DNA of 59,724 nucleotides, from positions 1 to 59,724 of the forward strand of contig NZ_CABPSP010000022.1 in assembly GCF_902459765.1 (NCBI RefSeq). The letters are read 5' to 3'. Below, one piece after another: positions 15,767 through 24,149 of the stretch (positions are counted from its first letter, which is position 1; each line of letters starts with the position of its first letter). The translations under genes were made by a program, and so were the position numbers. The notes beneath the pieces are model-generated. The model made no database searches. It was given only the letters and a program-made list of their open reading frames with translations, and was not told where the DNA came from. This DNA comes from Pandoraea anapnoica. GTDB lineage: Bacteria > Pseudomonadota > Gammaproteobacteria > Burkholderiales > Burkholderiaceae.

Positions 15767-16032
15767 GTCCCACGTCGCCTCCATTGCGAGGCGGTTTTCA
15801 TTTTGGAAACCCGCGCCAGTGCTAGGGGCCTAGTTTCTGGCGGACGAAATTCGCGTGTACGGGCGGAGGTGCTCTAAACCCACTATCCAACCTACCACAA
15901 AATTGCGATTTATTCGGATTGTATCAGACGGGGCCGGACGATTTATTTTCGCCGGTATCAGCGGAGACCCTTGTTGTGATTGGGTTTTCGCGATTGCTTC
16001 GGACTGTTTCGGATTGTTCCGAATAGATGATC

Positions 16033-16120
16033 TGGCGGAGGCGGTGAGATTCGAACTCACGGACGATTGCTCGTCGCCGGTTTTCAAGACCGGTGCCTTA
16101 AACCACTCGGCCACACTTCC
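16033..16120 (-). tRNA. tRNA-Ser (anticodon TGA)
   Basis: On the minus strand the 88-nt sequence starts GGAAGTGTGGCCGAGTGG and ends with the encoded CCA (16033-16035 on the + strand). The anticodon loop reads CTTGAAA, anticodon TGA (+ strand 16084-16086), within a perfect CACCGGT/ACCGGCG-type stem. A long variable arm (GACGAGCAATCGTC) and the T loop TTCGAATC are normal for class II Ser tRNA. The acceptor stem shows one A-C mismatch (position 4 with 69), which is unusual. Confidence 0.95.
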
Positions 16121-16137
16121 GCGCTGGAGCGGGTGAA

Positions 16138-16151
16138 GGGGGGGGGGGGGG
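16138..16151 (+). repeat. G14 tract just upstream of tRNA-Ser
   Basis: Fourteen G, the longest run in the window. On the tRNA strand it is C14, 18 bases before the tRNA 5' end, where the leader or promoter should lie. Confidence 0.9.
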
Positions 16152-16457
16152 CGAGCCCTCGTCATAAGCTTGGAAGGCTTCTGCGCTACCAGACTGCGCT
16201 ACGCTCCGTTTCAGTTCACGTCTTTCAAGAGCGAAAATGTACCATGTTGGGATGTGCGAAGAGTCGCATTTATGCTACCAGTCTCCATTGCGAACCTAAG
16301 CTTTGCTGTTGAATCACTGCGCTATCGTTCGGCTGCCAGCACTTCCAGCTTTTCATTTGTACGCGTGCTCCATATTCTGAATCCGACCGAGTTGTGTTCT
16401 TGTCTGAGGGGGCTCAGACCGCAACCGGTCGTGTCATGTCTCCTCTGTTTTGGGTTT

Positions 16458-16496
16458 GGGATGTCGTCTACGCATGGACGACATCCCTATTTTTTT
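16458..16496 (+). terminator. Very strong terminator, possible small RNA end
   Basis: GGGATGTCGTC (16458-16468) pairs perfectly with GACGACATCCC (16477-16487), followed by TA and seven T. CTCCTC occurs 15 bases upstream, reminiscent of the small RNAs at 7.8-12.4 kb. Confidence 0.75.
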
Positions 16497-16773
16497 CCGA
16501 TTATTATCGAGTTGGATCGCCCCGATATTCGTGGTGACTCACCTTGCGCCCCCTGAAATCGAGCGCGTTGTAATACATCACACATGTGCCTCCGCGTTTG
16601 CCCATGCTTGACTCGCGCGGTGACCGTTCCCGACCCCAAAGCGTCCAATCGCGACGCCGCAATCCTTGTCGGATGGCCCTCAGTCAGTCGTATTCCGATT
16701 CGATGCATTATGACGGGCGACGCACCCCCTAAATCCGGCAGTGGTCGGGCAGGTCTCCTCCCAGGAAAAACAG

Positions 16774-17323
16774 ATGAAGCTCTTGGCGATTTCTGGTAGC
16801 GCCCGCCGCGAATCCGTCAACACGGCGTTGCTAATAGCATTGAAGGTCGCGGCGCCTAAGGGTGTTGACGTATCTGTGTTCCATCGCCTTGATACCCTGC
16901 CTATCTTCTCTCCCGACCTGGAAGGGCCGCGAACGCCGGTCGAAGTTCTGGAATTTCTTGAGCTCGTGTCTGGCTGCCAGGGAACCCTTATCGCCAGCCC
17001 CGAGTACGTTCGAGCCATTCCGGGGGGGGCTTAAGAATGCCATTGATTGGATGGTCTCTCGATTCGAGGTCATGGGGAAACCCATCGCGTTAGCGCATGC
17101 ATCTCATCGCGGTGAGGACATGCTCGACTCGCTTCGGCTTGTGCTATTCACTGTAAGCGATGGATTTATTGGCGATATTTTCCTGCGCGTCCCGTTGATT
17201 GGTAAGACGTAATTTGAAATCAAAACTATGCTGCAATTGCCCGAGTGGCAGTCGGAGATAAGTGCATTCCTGTCAGCTTTCGCAACTGCAGTCCACACAC
17301 GAAAGACCCATGTGAGAGGCTGA
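16774..17323 (+). pseudogene. NADPH-dependent FMN reductase family (ChrR/SsuE-like), frameshifted and with an in-frame stop
   Basis: ATG 16774 starts 'MKLLAISGSARRESVNTALL', the FMN phosphate-binding loop, and the family motif 'SPEYVRAIPGG' follows. There the G8 tract (17022-17029) shifts the frame; with G7 it would read 'PGGLKNAIDWMVSRFEVMGK', the conserved continuation. A second lesion, TAA at 17210-17212, interrupts 'VPLIGKT' and the frame resumes with 'FEIKTMLQLPEWQSEISAFL' to TGA 17323. The intact enzyme would reduce flavins, quinones or chromate in the cytoplasm with NAD(P)H. Two independent lesions argue for a true pseudogene. Confidence 0.85.
17022..17029 (+). repeat. G8 tract causing the flavin reductase frameshift
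   Basis: CC then eight G then CTTAAG. Seven G would keep the conserved P-G-x-L-K-N-A motif in frame. Confidence 0.85.
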
Positions 17324-17543
17324 TGCTCTCCCTTGGTCGCTTCGCAACGGCGCGCAGGTATGCGATAGGTCAGGATTGGCCCTTTGGAGTTTCAATTGGA
17401 GTGGGCGTCCGACAAGACTAACCTCGGTGAATGTGACGCCTTGCGTGCCGGCGGTTTCTAGAGGCAATGCCGTGCGGACCGCCAACTGCGTGTCGAGGGG
17501 GGGCATCCCAATGCGGAGCCTTTGCGGGCTGTGGTCTAGTCCA

Positions 17544-18659
17544 TCACCGCCCATGCCATGTTTCCCACAGGTCGCGCCAGAATGCGTTAGTGTTGCGACG
17601 TGCTCGCCAGCGCAGATCTGGCAACGCAACGCCAAGCCACTGTGCCGCGGCATCGATGCGGCGCTCGCCGAATCGCTCGGGCGCGTCGAATAGATCGAGG
17701 TAGGCCTGACGGTAGTGACCGACCATCGTGGCGTCGTCATAGTAAGTTTCCATCCACTTACGTGATGCCGCGCCGATTTCCGCGCGCAACGCTGCGTCCG
17801 TCAGTAACTCGACTAGCGGAGCCTCTGCTGCTTCAAGTGGAACGTCGACCCAGGGTAGTTCGCACGCCCCTGTGAGTCGCCGCAATTGCGATTGCACACG
17901 ATTATCGAGATGTCCCAACGTTGGCTTCCCTTGCGATAGCGATTCAAGCCCAGAGAGGTGATAGTTGCCGGTCACGCATTCGTCGAGTGCAATGGCTGCA
18001 CGCTGCTTGAGCCGTAGGCAGTCATCGTGTGGCGTGCCGGTGATAAGCCTGACTTCACACAGGCCCCGGCGTTCAAGCTTTCGCAGCAGCCGTAACGTCT
18101 GCGGCGCGCCTTTCGTCTCCCATCGCTTGCGCCAGCCGGACGAACGGCCGCTCGGAGAGAACACGACCATCGGGCTTCCCGTCTCGCCCGCGCACTCCGG
18201 ATGCGGCAAATAAAGCGCGTTGTCTATTGGCACGATGTTGGGGACCACGCGGGCGAAGGGGTAGAAGCGCTCCGGTCCTTGCGCAATCACTAGTTGTGGC
18301 AGCGGGTCGTTGACGATTTGCTCGCGCATCACAGCGTCGTCGCGAGACCAGAGTTCGGGAGCGGAGTGAAACTGTCGGATCAGTTTTTTGTCGCCGAAGC
18401 GTTTCGGCAGGTCAGCGCCGAACGTTGTTTCCATCGGAAAAACCTGATGGATGTGGATGACGTCTGCAGCTGCAATGGCGTCCAGCGCCTCTTCGCGCTG
18501 ACGTTGCCAGTCGAGATCGACGGCGAACGTGCGCGACGCATACGCCGCAGCGTTGTAGACAATGTGCCGCGCCGCAATGTCGGTGTGCCGGTTCAATGCG
18601 GCGACAATGTTGCCCGGGCTACCCGCGACGGGCGTGTGGGAGAGGTGGACGACCTTCAT
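17544..18659 (-). CDS. Glycosyltransferase, family 4/1 type
   Basis: 371 aa from ATG 18659 ('MKVVHLSHTPVAGSPGNIVA'); the frame extends ten codons upstream but this Met fits the first beta-strand and glycine loop of GT-B enzymes. 'ADVIHIHQVFPMETTFG' is the acceptor-domain H-x-H region; 'MVVFSPSGRSSGWRKRWETK' opens the nucleotide-sugar domain, and 'VTGNYHLSGLESLSQGKPTL' contains the G-x-x-L-E-S/A-x-x-x-G-K-P-x-L motif that holds the donor. It would transfer a sugar to a cell-surface glycan. It stands alone, with no polysaccharide cluster nearby. A single transmembrane segment is not seen. Confidence 0.85.
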   Translation of the reverse strand: MKVVHLSHTPVAGSPGNIVAALNRHTDIAARHIVYNAAAYASRTFAVDLDWQRQREEALDAIAAADVIHIHQVFPMETTFGADLPKRFGDKKLIRQFHSAPELWSRDDAVMREQIVNDPLPQLVIAQGPERFYPFARVVPNIVPIDNALYLPHPECAGETGSPMVVFSPSGRSSGWRKRWETKGAPQTLRLLRKLERRGLCEVRLITGTPHDDCLRLKQRAAIALDECVTGNYHLSGLESLSQGKPTLGHLDNRVQSQLRRLTGACELPWVDVPLEAAEAPLVELLTDAALRAEIGAASRKWMETYYDDATMVGHYRQAYLDLFDAPERFGERRIDAAAQWLGVALPDLRWRARRNTNAFWRDLWETWHGR

Positions 18660-19050
18660 GCGGAGGGAGTTTAGCCCGACGCACGGCAAATGAGTTTAGG
18701 TGGAGCGTCGGGCCAGTTTACGCCGCGTTACAGCTGTAACGCCTCCACGTCAGCATTTCGTCAGTGGCGGGGCGGTGCGCGATCGCCGTCAAAGGTTGCC
18801 GTGGCGCGAAATGCTTGGGTAATATTCGATCTGAGCGAGGTCCCTTCACTCCAGTCGAAAGCATTATCGACTGAAAAATTTGGTCGTCTTCATTGGCGCA
18901 AACGGGTTGGGCGCCTAGCTTCGGTTTCTGTCGGAAAGGAGGAGTGGGGTGGAGTCGAGGATCAAAATGGGGGGGGCAGTGCATAAACTACATTGGCAGA
19001 TATGCTCGCAGCGTCGTTAAGCATCCGCCCAACTGACACCCTCACAGCTC
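18660..19050. other. Gap between divergent genes
   Basis: Should hold the promoters of the glycosyltransferase (minus) and the XRE regulator (plus). A G8 tract followed by CA lies at 18969-18976, about 75 bases before the regulator start. No gene seen. Confidence 0.45.
18969..18976 (+). repeat. G8 tract followed by CA
   Basis: Upstream of the XRE regulator at 19051. Confidence 0.9.
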
Positions 19051-19383
19051 ATGAATGCGAAACAACAGGACGCCGCCGGCGCTCACCAACTGTCCCCTAT
19101 TTCGCTTGCCTTGGGAAGGCGAATCAAGCAATGTAGGCACCTGGCGGAGAAAACACAGGAAGCTTTGGCGTTTGAGGCACGTGTAGATCGTACCTATATC
19201 TCCGCAATCGAGCGTGGCGTGGCGAACCCGTCGATTGAGACAATCGCGAACGTGTGCCACGTGTTGGGTATGACGCTCGCTGAATTGTTCGGGCCCCTCG
19301 GTAACGTATCCCTAGCTGCTACTGGTCTGCGTCGCAGGAATGCTGCGACTCCACCAAGAATCAAGCGTCAGCGTTTGCGCTAA
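19051..19383 (+). CDS. XRE family transcriptional regulator
   Basis: 110 aa. The helix-turn-helix covers about residues 20-75: 'LGRRIKQCRHLAEKTQEALA', 'FEARVDRTYISAIERGVANP' and 'SIETIANVCHVLGMTLAELF', a textbook XRE domain with the recognition helix RTYISAIERG. The C-terminal 30 residues are basic and unstructured (RRRNAATPPRIKRQRLR). It probably represses a local promoter; the frame that follows at 19389 is only five bases away and may be its partner, though that frame is doubtful. Confidence 0.88.
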   Translation: MNAKQQDAAGAHQLSPISLALGRRIKQCRHLAEKTQEALAFEARVDRTYISAIERGVANPSIETIANVCHVLGMTLAELFGPLGNVSLAATGLRRRNAATPPRIKRQRLR

Positions 19384-19388
19384 CGATT

Positions 19389-19926
19389 TTGTCGGTCAAG
19401 CAACCTGACACCCGCAAAGGATCGCTATGGGCAGGCAACGCACCCGACTGGCAACCCGCTGCCATGTGCTTTTCGCCCGGGCCGACCGCCCATCCCCTGT
19501 CGGTTGTCGGGGAAAGGTTATTTCTCAGGCTGATCGAAGAGCACGATGAGTTGGCCTCGTCGTTCGACGGCACTACTACGATACTAGGTCGTAGTAGTAC
19601 CGCTATCCCATGCATCTCGAGGCCTTATAGAAGGCGAATGGCTGCTGGTTCGAACCGCTATCAATGGCTCGGAATTGTCTTCTGGCTGGGACGCCACGCC
19701 TTGCCCCACTGGATGCGACATACTCGTGCGCTGGCCCGTGGTGCTGGCCGGGCGGCCGTTTTCGATAGCCTACTGCACGCGTCGGTCGTCCCTCCCAGGA
19801 CCTATCTACAAAGCGAGGAAGTTAAACGTTTTCTCCAGATTATTCAGGCCTTCGCCGCCCGGTAGTTACGCCGTGGGCCGGGCGCTAACCCTCAGCGTAC
19901 AGTATCCGCTTTCTGCGCCAGACTGA
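19389..19926 (+). pseudogene. Possible frameshifted partner gene of the XRE regulator
   Basis: Two overlapping frames each look protein-like over part of the region. From 19389 (TTG start) 'PTAHPLSVVGERLFLRLIEE' then HDELASSFDG is plausible; from about 19600 a different frame, 'GLIEGEWLLVRTAINGSELS' with 'WDATPCPTGCDILVRWPVVL', looks better and stays open to 19926. A single-base change near CTAGGTCGTAGTAG (19580-19600) would fuse them. No family recognised. It may equally be one intact gene of unfamiliar composition. Confidence 0.35.
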
Positions 19927-19935
19927 GCACGCAAC

Positions 19936-20400
19936 CTACTGAGGTTTCAGCACCATCAGGAAATATATGATGACCATTGCGGCAAACGCAGGGTAGCCCA
20001 GAAGCTCCCAGCGGCGAGCATAATGCCAGTAGTGCGCGGGAAGCGTAGATTTCTTCTCATCAGCCGATGCGGCTATGCGGCTCATCCGGATCTGGATCCA
20101 GACAACTGGAAGCCAGCAGGCGGCAGCCAGCGCGTATAGTCCCGCGGATGCGACGAGCCATGCAGAATTCAACGGATACCCAGCGAGATGCAGCATATAG
20201 GCACCTGAGAGGGGCTGGATGATCACGGTGGGCGTGGTGAACCACCAGTCTGCTCGCACGACCAGGCGAGACACGACGGCGATGGTCTCGACGGAGCCGG
20301 ATCGATTTGCGAAGAAGAGATAGAACGCAGAGCCAAGTCCTGTGCCAACCATCAGCACTGAGGAGAGGATGTGGATGACTTTGACGACAAGGTATTCCAT
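19936..20400 (-). CDS. DUF2269 family integral membrane protein
   Basis: 154 aa from ATG 20400; the frame is open upstream but 'MEYLVVKVIHILSSVLMVGT' then GLGSAFYLFF is the known DUF2269 opening. Four hydrophobic segments are expected. 'RADWWFTTPTVIIQPLSGAY' and the C-terminal 'HYWHYARRWELLGYPAFAAM' are characteristic. It is the last gene of the minus-strand operon, starting 5 bases after the stop of the SDR/DoxX-like gene. Function not established. Confidence 0.85.
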   Translation of the reverse strand: MEYLVVKVIHILSSVLMVGTGLGSAFYLFFANRSGSVETIAVVSRLVVRADWWFTTPTVIIQPLSGAYMLHLAGYPLNSAWLVASAGLYALAAACWLPVVWIQIRMSRIAASADEKKSTLPAHYWHYARRWELLGYPAFAAMVIIYFLMVLKPQ

Positions 20401-20405
20401 GGGCG

Positions 20406-21650
20406 TTACTCGGTCAAGAGAATGAACAGGATGGCAAGGATTGGTATGTTCTTTAGTAGCGGACCGAAAGGGTGAGTGAGGAAGCGCGGCATGGCGACCG
20501 CGATAATGATGGAATATCCGAGTACCAGCGCGCCTTGTATTGCCCATAGGGCCCGGCTCGGCCTTGCGAGGCAGGCGATCCCCATGCTCAGGTCAAGCAG
20601 CGCAGCTCCATACAGTGCGATTTTGGCCATCTCCCCCGTAAGTCCCACCTCGTTCAGGAGTCCGAGGCTCTCACTTGTCGGATACACGCACAGACTAATG
20701 AATGCTGTCAAGATCCACACGACCGCTAACGCTCCACGCAACAATGGGAGCCGCCATGCGGCATGGGCGCGGTGCCGAAGAAGCTCCGCTTCGTCCGGGG
20801 CGATGAAGTCATCTATTGCCAATGGTGCGCGGTCTAGCAGGGCGCTCAAGTGCTTCGTGTCGCCGACATTGCCTTGCCGAAGCATGCGCAAGGTTTCCGG
20901 GGTGAGCTTGGCCCCCGGAATCAGGGTGCCGATTTTCGCGGCAAGTGCCATCAGTGGTGCAGGAATTGTCAGCCATCGCGGCGGCGGCAAGTGCATTCCC
21001 TGCCGATAGCAGTCGAGCATATCTTTGTAGTTGATTCGACTTGCCCCTACGCATTCGATACGCTGCCTTGGCGGCGTTGCCGGACTAATTGCGCTTTCAA
21101 CTGCTTCGGTAAGGTCGTCAATGTGGATAGGCCGGTACTCCACCCCCACGAGTGCTGGCACCGGAATCACCGGGAGGCTGGCTAGGGCTCTGAACATCGA
21201 CGCGGATACGCCATTCTGTCCATAGACCAGAGACGGGTATAGGATCTGCCATTCCACAGGCAATCGCATCAAAACCTCATCCGCTGCGCGTTTGCTGCGG
21301 AAGTAGGCAGTATCGCCGGTGTCGGCGCCCAGTGATGATATCTGGATGATTCGCTGGACGCCTGCTTTGGCGCAAGCCTCGAACAGCGCGGTCGGTGCGC
21401 GAAAATGCACATCTTCGAAACGGGCCGCGTGGCTCTCCGTAATGATGCCAACAGCATTGATGACGATATCGATGCCCCGAACCCGCGGCAGCCAACCCTC
21501 AACGGCGGTGTCGACACGGAAGTCGATGGCAACATCATTGCTGAATACCGGCACGCGTACTCCCCTTACCACCTCGTGGCCAGCACGGGTCAGTCGCTCA
21601 CAGATCGCGCGGCCAATGAAGCCTGATGCACCGCAGACAAGGATCTTCAT
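20406..21650 (-). CDS. SDR-family NAD(P)-dependent epimerase fused to a DoxX-like membrane domain
   Basis: 414 aa from ATG 21650 ('MKILVCGASGFIGRAICERL'), where G-x-x-G-x-x-G is the Rossmann dinucleotide loop. 'VINAVGIITESHAARFEDVH' and the substrate-binding 'GVEYRPIHIDDLTEAV' are typical of the NDUFA9-like/atypical SDR group. From about residue 300, after 'HRAHAAWRLPLL', there are four hydrophobic segments of a DoxX-like domain. The fusion is known in proteobacteria and is usually next to a DUF2269 gene, as here. The classical Y-x-x-x-K is replaced by 'YFRSKRAADE', where the Tyr is present. Substrate unknown; it acts at the inner membrane. Confidence 0.88.
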   Translation of the reverse strand: MKILVCGASGFIGRAICERLTRAGHEVVRGVRVPVFSNDVAIDFRVDTAVEGWLPRVRGIDIVINAVGIITESHAARFEDVHFRAPTALFEACAKAGVQRIIQISSLGADTGDTAYFRSKRAADEVLMRLPVEWQILYPSLVYGQNGVSASMFRALASLPVIPVPALVGVEYRPIHIDDLTEAVESAISPATPPRQRIECVGASRINYKDMLDCYRQGMHLPPPRWLTIPAPLMALAAKIGTLIPGAKLTPETLRMLRQGNVGDTKHLSALLDRAPLAIDDFIAPDEAELLRHRAHAAWRLPLLRGALAVVWILTAFISLCVYPTSESLGLLNEVGLTGEMAKIALYGAALLDLSMGIACLARPSRALWAIQGALVLGYSIIIAVAMPRFLTHPFGPLLKNIPILAILFILLTE

Positions 21651-21655
21651 GAGAA

Positions 21656-21997
21656 TCAAGCCTTGATTACCGGCTGGGACGGGATCGGGATGCTCTTCAT
21701 GATGGCCCCTGCCATCGCACTAACCGAGACCACAATCCCTGCGGTCGCCATCAGGAGCGCGCGGCGGGCGATTTCGCCCAGCGTGATTGTCGCGTTGCTA
21801 TTGCCGAACGCCAGAGCAAGTAGTAGCGGTCCGGCAATGAGCATGATGGTCGTTGCGCGGACCCAGAAGGCTGCGCGATTCTCGGTACCGCACAGATCTC
21901 CCAGCAACCGTAGCGTTACCCCCTTCAGGTACAGGCTAACAAGCAAACCAAGCGCCAATGGAACTGCGCTCTGAGCGACAAGTCCTGGGGTTTCCAT
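21656..21997 (-). CDS. Small integral membrane protein of the DUF2269/SDR operon
   Basis: 113 aa with three hydrophobic segments (about residues 8-27, 45-65 and 80-102), ending in a short polar tail. It is the first structural gene of the operon behind the regulator, with a palindromic operator 11-32 bases before its ATG. I do not recognise the family. The intergenic distance to the SDR gene is only 5 bases, so they are co-transcribed. Confidence 0.7.
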   Translation of the reverse strand: METPGLVAQSAVPLALGLLVSLYLKGVTLRLLGDLCGTENRAAFWVRATTIMLIAGPLLLALAFGNSNATITLGEIARRALLMATAGIVVSVSAMAGAIMKSIPIPSQPVIKA

Positions 21998-22007
21998 AAT
22001 CCCCTAA

Positions 22008-22029
22008 ATTTACAGTTGTTTCTGTAAAT
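22008..22029 (-). promoter_or_regulatory. Palindromic operator before the membrane gene operon
   Basis: ATTTACAG (22008-22015), six bases, CTGTAAAT (22022-22029), a perfect 8-bp inverted repeat. It shares TTTCTGT(A/C)AA with the palindrome upstream of the regulator gene (22635-22656), so both are likely bound by the regulator at 22084. Confidence 0.65.
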
Positions 22030-22083
22030 GCAGAAATAACTTCTTAAAAAGAAGCGGGCGATCGCCCGCAACAGTGGCGCGCA

Positions 22084-22611
22084 TCAGGCGCGTTTGCGTA
22101 TAGCCCTACTAAGCTTAGCTGTGACGCCGAGTGTTTTCATCAACGTCTCGGGCCTGATGCGCAGCATTTCATCAGCAAGCGTGCTCATGATTTCAATGAA
22201 TTTCAATGTTTCCTCGATACGTTGGTGGGTGCCGGGATCTTCGGCCGCAATCGCCGGGTTATCGAGACACTCTCGCAGGGCGACGGCTGTCGGCGCAATT
22301 TCCCGCTGGCGGCGACCAGCTACAATCAGCTTGAATAGTTCCCAAACGTCAGTTGACGTTTCGAAGTGGTCGCGGCGATCGCCCTTCATACGGACCACCT
22401 TGACCAGGTTCCACGACTGCAACTCCTTCAGGCTGTTGCTCACGTTGGAGCGGGCCACCCCTAGTGTTTCTGTAATCTCCTCGGCGTCCATGGGACGTGC
22501 CGCCAAATATAGCAAGGCGTGGACTTGGGCCACAGTTCGGTTCACCCCCCACCTCGAGCCCATCTCGCCCCAGTGAAGCACGAATCTCTCGGCAATCGGT
22601 TTCAGTTCCAT
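22084..22611 (-). CDS. GbsR/MarR-type transcriptional regulator
   Basis: 175 aa. The winged helix-turn-helix at about residues 20-85 reads 'WGVNRTVAQVHALLYLAARP', 'MDAEEITETLGVARSNVSNS' and 'LKELQSWNLVKVVRMKGDRR', as in the GbsR subgroup of MarR proteins. The C-terminal part is helical and should dimerise. It precedes a three-gene membrane/oxidoreductase operon on the same strand and has a palindrome at its own promoter and another before the operon, so autoregulation plus local control is likely. The effector is unknown. Confidence 0.88.
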   Translation of the reverse strand: MELKPIAERFVLHWGEMGSRWGVNRTVAQVHALLYLAARPMDAEEITETLGVARSNVSNSLKELQSWNLVKVVRMKGDRRDHFETSTDVWELFKLIVAGRRQREIAPTAVALRECLDNPAIAAEDPGTHQRIEETLKFIEIMSTLADEMLRIRPETLMKTLGVTAKLSRAIRKRA

Positions 22612-22634
22612 GCAGGGTAGTCTATATATTCCTT

Positions 22635-22656
22635 AATTTCTGTCAAGACGGAAATT
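22635..22656 (-). promoter_or_regulatory. Palindromic operator of the regulator gene
   Basis: AATTTCTGTC (22635-22644), AA, GACGGAAATT (22647-22656): 9 of 10 positions are symmetrical. A TATATA -10-like stretch lies at 22622-22629, so binding would block the promoter. Confidence 0.6.
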
Positions 22657-23023
22657 TCGATGTGCTGAGACCTGGGGAGTGGACGAACCTATGGGGCTGA
22701 GAGACCCGCGAAGCGATGTGCGAGGTGGGCTGCAGATACCACCCCTGCATCTTGGGGGGGGGGGGGCTTGGTGTGCAATATTCTCCGTTTTCTGAAGTGC
22801 AGTTCTTGAGGCTTTTCGTATTCCTGCCCCTCGTGTCGCGCCATTGTCAGCGGTATGCGTTATAGATATGAGTTCTCGTCGTAAGCTCGGGCTTGCTAAG
22901 GGCTCGATTTGTGACATTGCGTCGAAGGCGTCCTCTTTCGAGGCTCTGCATATTCAATCAGCAAACGGGGACATCAGGCGAGGCATAGTCGGCCATTGAT
23001 GAGTCCCCTACTCTCGCTTTGAT
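22657..23023. other. Gap with G13 tract
   Basis: No gene seen. CTGAGAGACCCG near 22697 recalls a piece of a TPP riboswitch but the remaining conserved parts are missing. Confidence 0.45.
22754..22766 (+). repeat. G13 tract
   Basis: Thirteen G then CTTGG in non-coding DNA upstream of the membrane gene at 23024. Confidence 0.9.
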
Positions 23024-23854
23024 ATGGTTAAACAACCGGCTTCCCTGGCGGTTGCGGCTTGGTTCATGATTGCTATGGGCACTTTTTCGCTCGTCAGAAT
23101 GCCGCAGACGTTGTTGCACCCATCAGCCTTTGACGCCGAATTCCTCCGTCATCTGCGATTTCCCAGTTGGGCCTCTTGGGGAGCCGATATCGTCGGCGCG
23201 ATTTCTCAACTGATTATTGGATGGGCGCTCTTGACCGGCAGGGCGTGGGCGCGAAAGACGTTCGTCGCGACTACCAGCCTCGGTTTCGCCACGGACCTGA
23301 TCGATATGTCGCTCCCTATGTGGGGGATGCTGGTCCCGCAAATGCTAGTGGCCACATTGCTCGCCGCCGTTCTCTATCAGCCCTCCGTGACCGCATATTT
23401 CGCCTCTAAGGATAGTCTGACTCAGGATACTTTCAGCGGACATTTCCTACGAAAAATGTTAGCAGTTGGCCTCTTCATCATATCGGGATTCTGCTTTTCG
23501 TTAGTGATGCTCAGTCAACAACTCGCCTACATCTCCCAAACCATCGTGTGGGGAAAGTTCCTGGTCGGGGTCGCAGGGCTTCTTGCCCTATCTGGAGCCG
23601 CGACGGCCTTGGGGGCGGTTGTTTGTGGAGTCAACGCCGGTGCCCGATCCGCAGGCATAGCCGTAATTGCGACTGTCGGAAGTGTGACGTACGTCGGAAT
23701 TTCGTTGGCAGTAATGCAGTGCTCATCTGGGGTCTGGGCGGCGACGTTGCGCCAACGGTTTCCTTTGGCGGTAGCCATGAACCACTTCTGGCCCGCTACC
23801 GCTGTTCTGATTCCATATCTGCTGTTCGGCGTATGGCTTGTCCGCCGCAACTGA
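23024..23854 (+). CDS. Hypothetical polytopic membrane protein
   Basis: 276 aa with about seven hydrophobic segments (near residues 6-24, 55-70, 82-102, 105-120, 143-163, 180-205 and 212-232, with another close to 255-272). The first loop contains 'LVRMPQTLLHPSAFDAEFLR'. No transporter signature or catalytic motif is apparent. It is not preceded by a good SD. It stands alone on the + strand and is followed by a 295-bp gap with a G10 tract. Function unknown. Confidence 0.65.
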   Translation: MVKQPASLAVAAWFMIAMGTFSLVRMPQTLLHPSAFDAEFLRHLRFPSWASWGADIVGAISQLIIGWALLTGRAWARKTFVATTSLGFATDLIDMSLPMWGMLVPQMLVATLLAAVLYQPSVTAYFASKDSLTQDTFSGHFLRKMLAVGLFIISGFCFSLVMLSQQLAYISQTIVWGKFLVGVAGLLALSGAATALGAVVCGVNAGARSAGIAVIATVGSVTYVGISLAVMQCSSGVWAATLRQRFPLAVAMNHFWPATAVLIPYLLFGVWLVRRN

Positions 23855-23937
23855 AGAGGAGCCTGCCGCCATCGGCGCTTGGTACCTATCATCAAGAAGG
23901 TCGATTTTTTGGGAAATTCCCATACGTTTCTTGGCTC

Positions 23938-23947
23938 GGGGGGGGGG
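23938..23947 (+). repeat. G10 tract followed by CA
   Basis: Ten G then CAGTATG, in the gap between 23854 and 24150. Confidence 0.9.
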
Positions 23948-24149
23948 CAGTATGCCGTGCGTCGCCGGTTCATGTGCTTGATTCGAAGCACAGTTCATTT
24001 TTAGGCAACGGTATGGAGATGACGCCACGGCACAAGGTCGACGCAGCGCGACAAAAGTCATTTGAATCGTCGGCGAGAGAAGTTGGTGAGTCCTACGCCG
24101 TCTTGCGCCTCGTCGGTTCGTCGAGATTGCTTATTTTTCAGAATATCTA

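Larger units (their letters stand above)
16121..16773. other. Gap; holds a G14 tract and a strong terminator
   Basis: No convincing gene. The tRNA promoter (minus strand) should lie at the left end. A strong + strand terminator lies at 16458-16496 with no gene before it, so a short transcript may be made here. Confidence 0.45.

Noticed and set aside
14381-15784. 467-codon open frame on the minus strand
   Set aside because: It lies antisense to four well-supported small genes with family signatures and overlaps. It has no family pattern; the openness follows from GC-rich codon structure of the genes on the other strand.
13015-16120. Integrative element bounded by tRNA-Ser
   Set aside because: There is no integrase gene and I could not find a direct repeat of the tRNA 3' end elsewhere in the window, so an integrated island is not supported.
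19389-19865. Intact partner gene of the XRE regulator
   Set aside because: The first frame loses protein-like character halfway and another frame takes over, so I list it only as a possible frameshifted gene.
22690-22740. Possible TPP riboswitch (CTGAGAGACCC)
   Set aside because: Only one conserved block is present; the GAACCTGATC and closing stem are missing and no thiamine gene follows.
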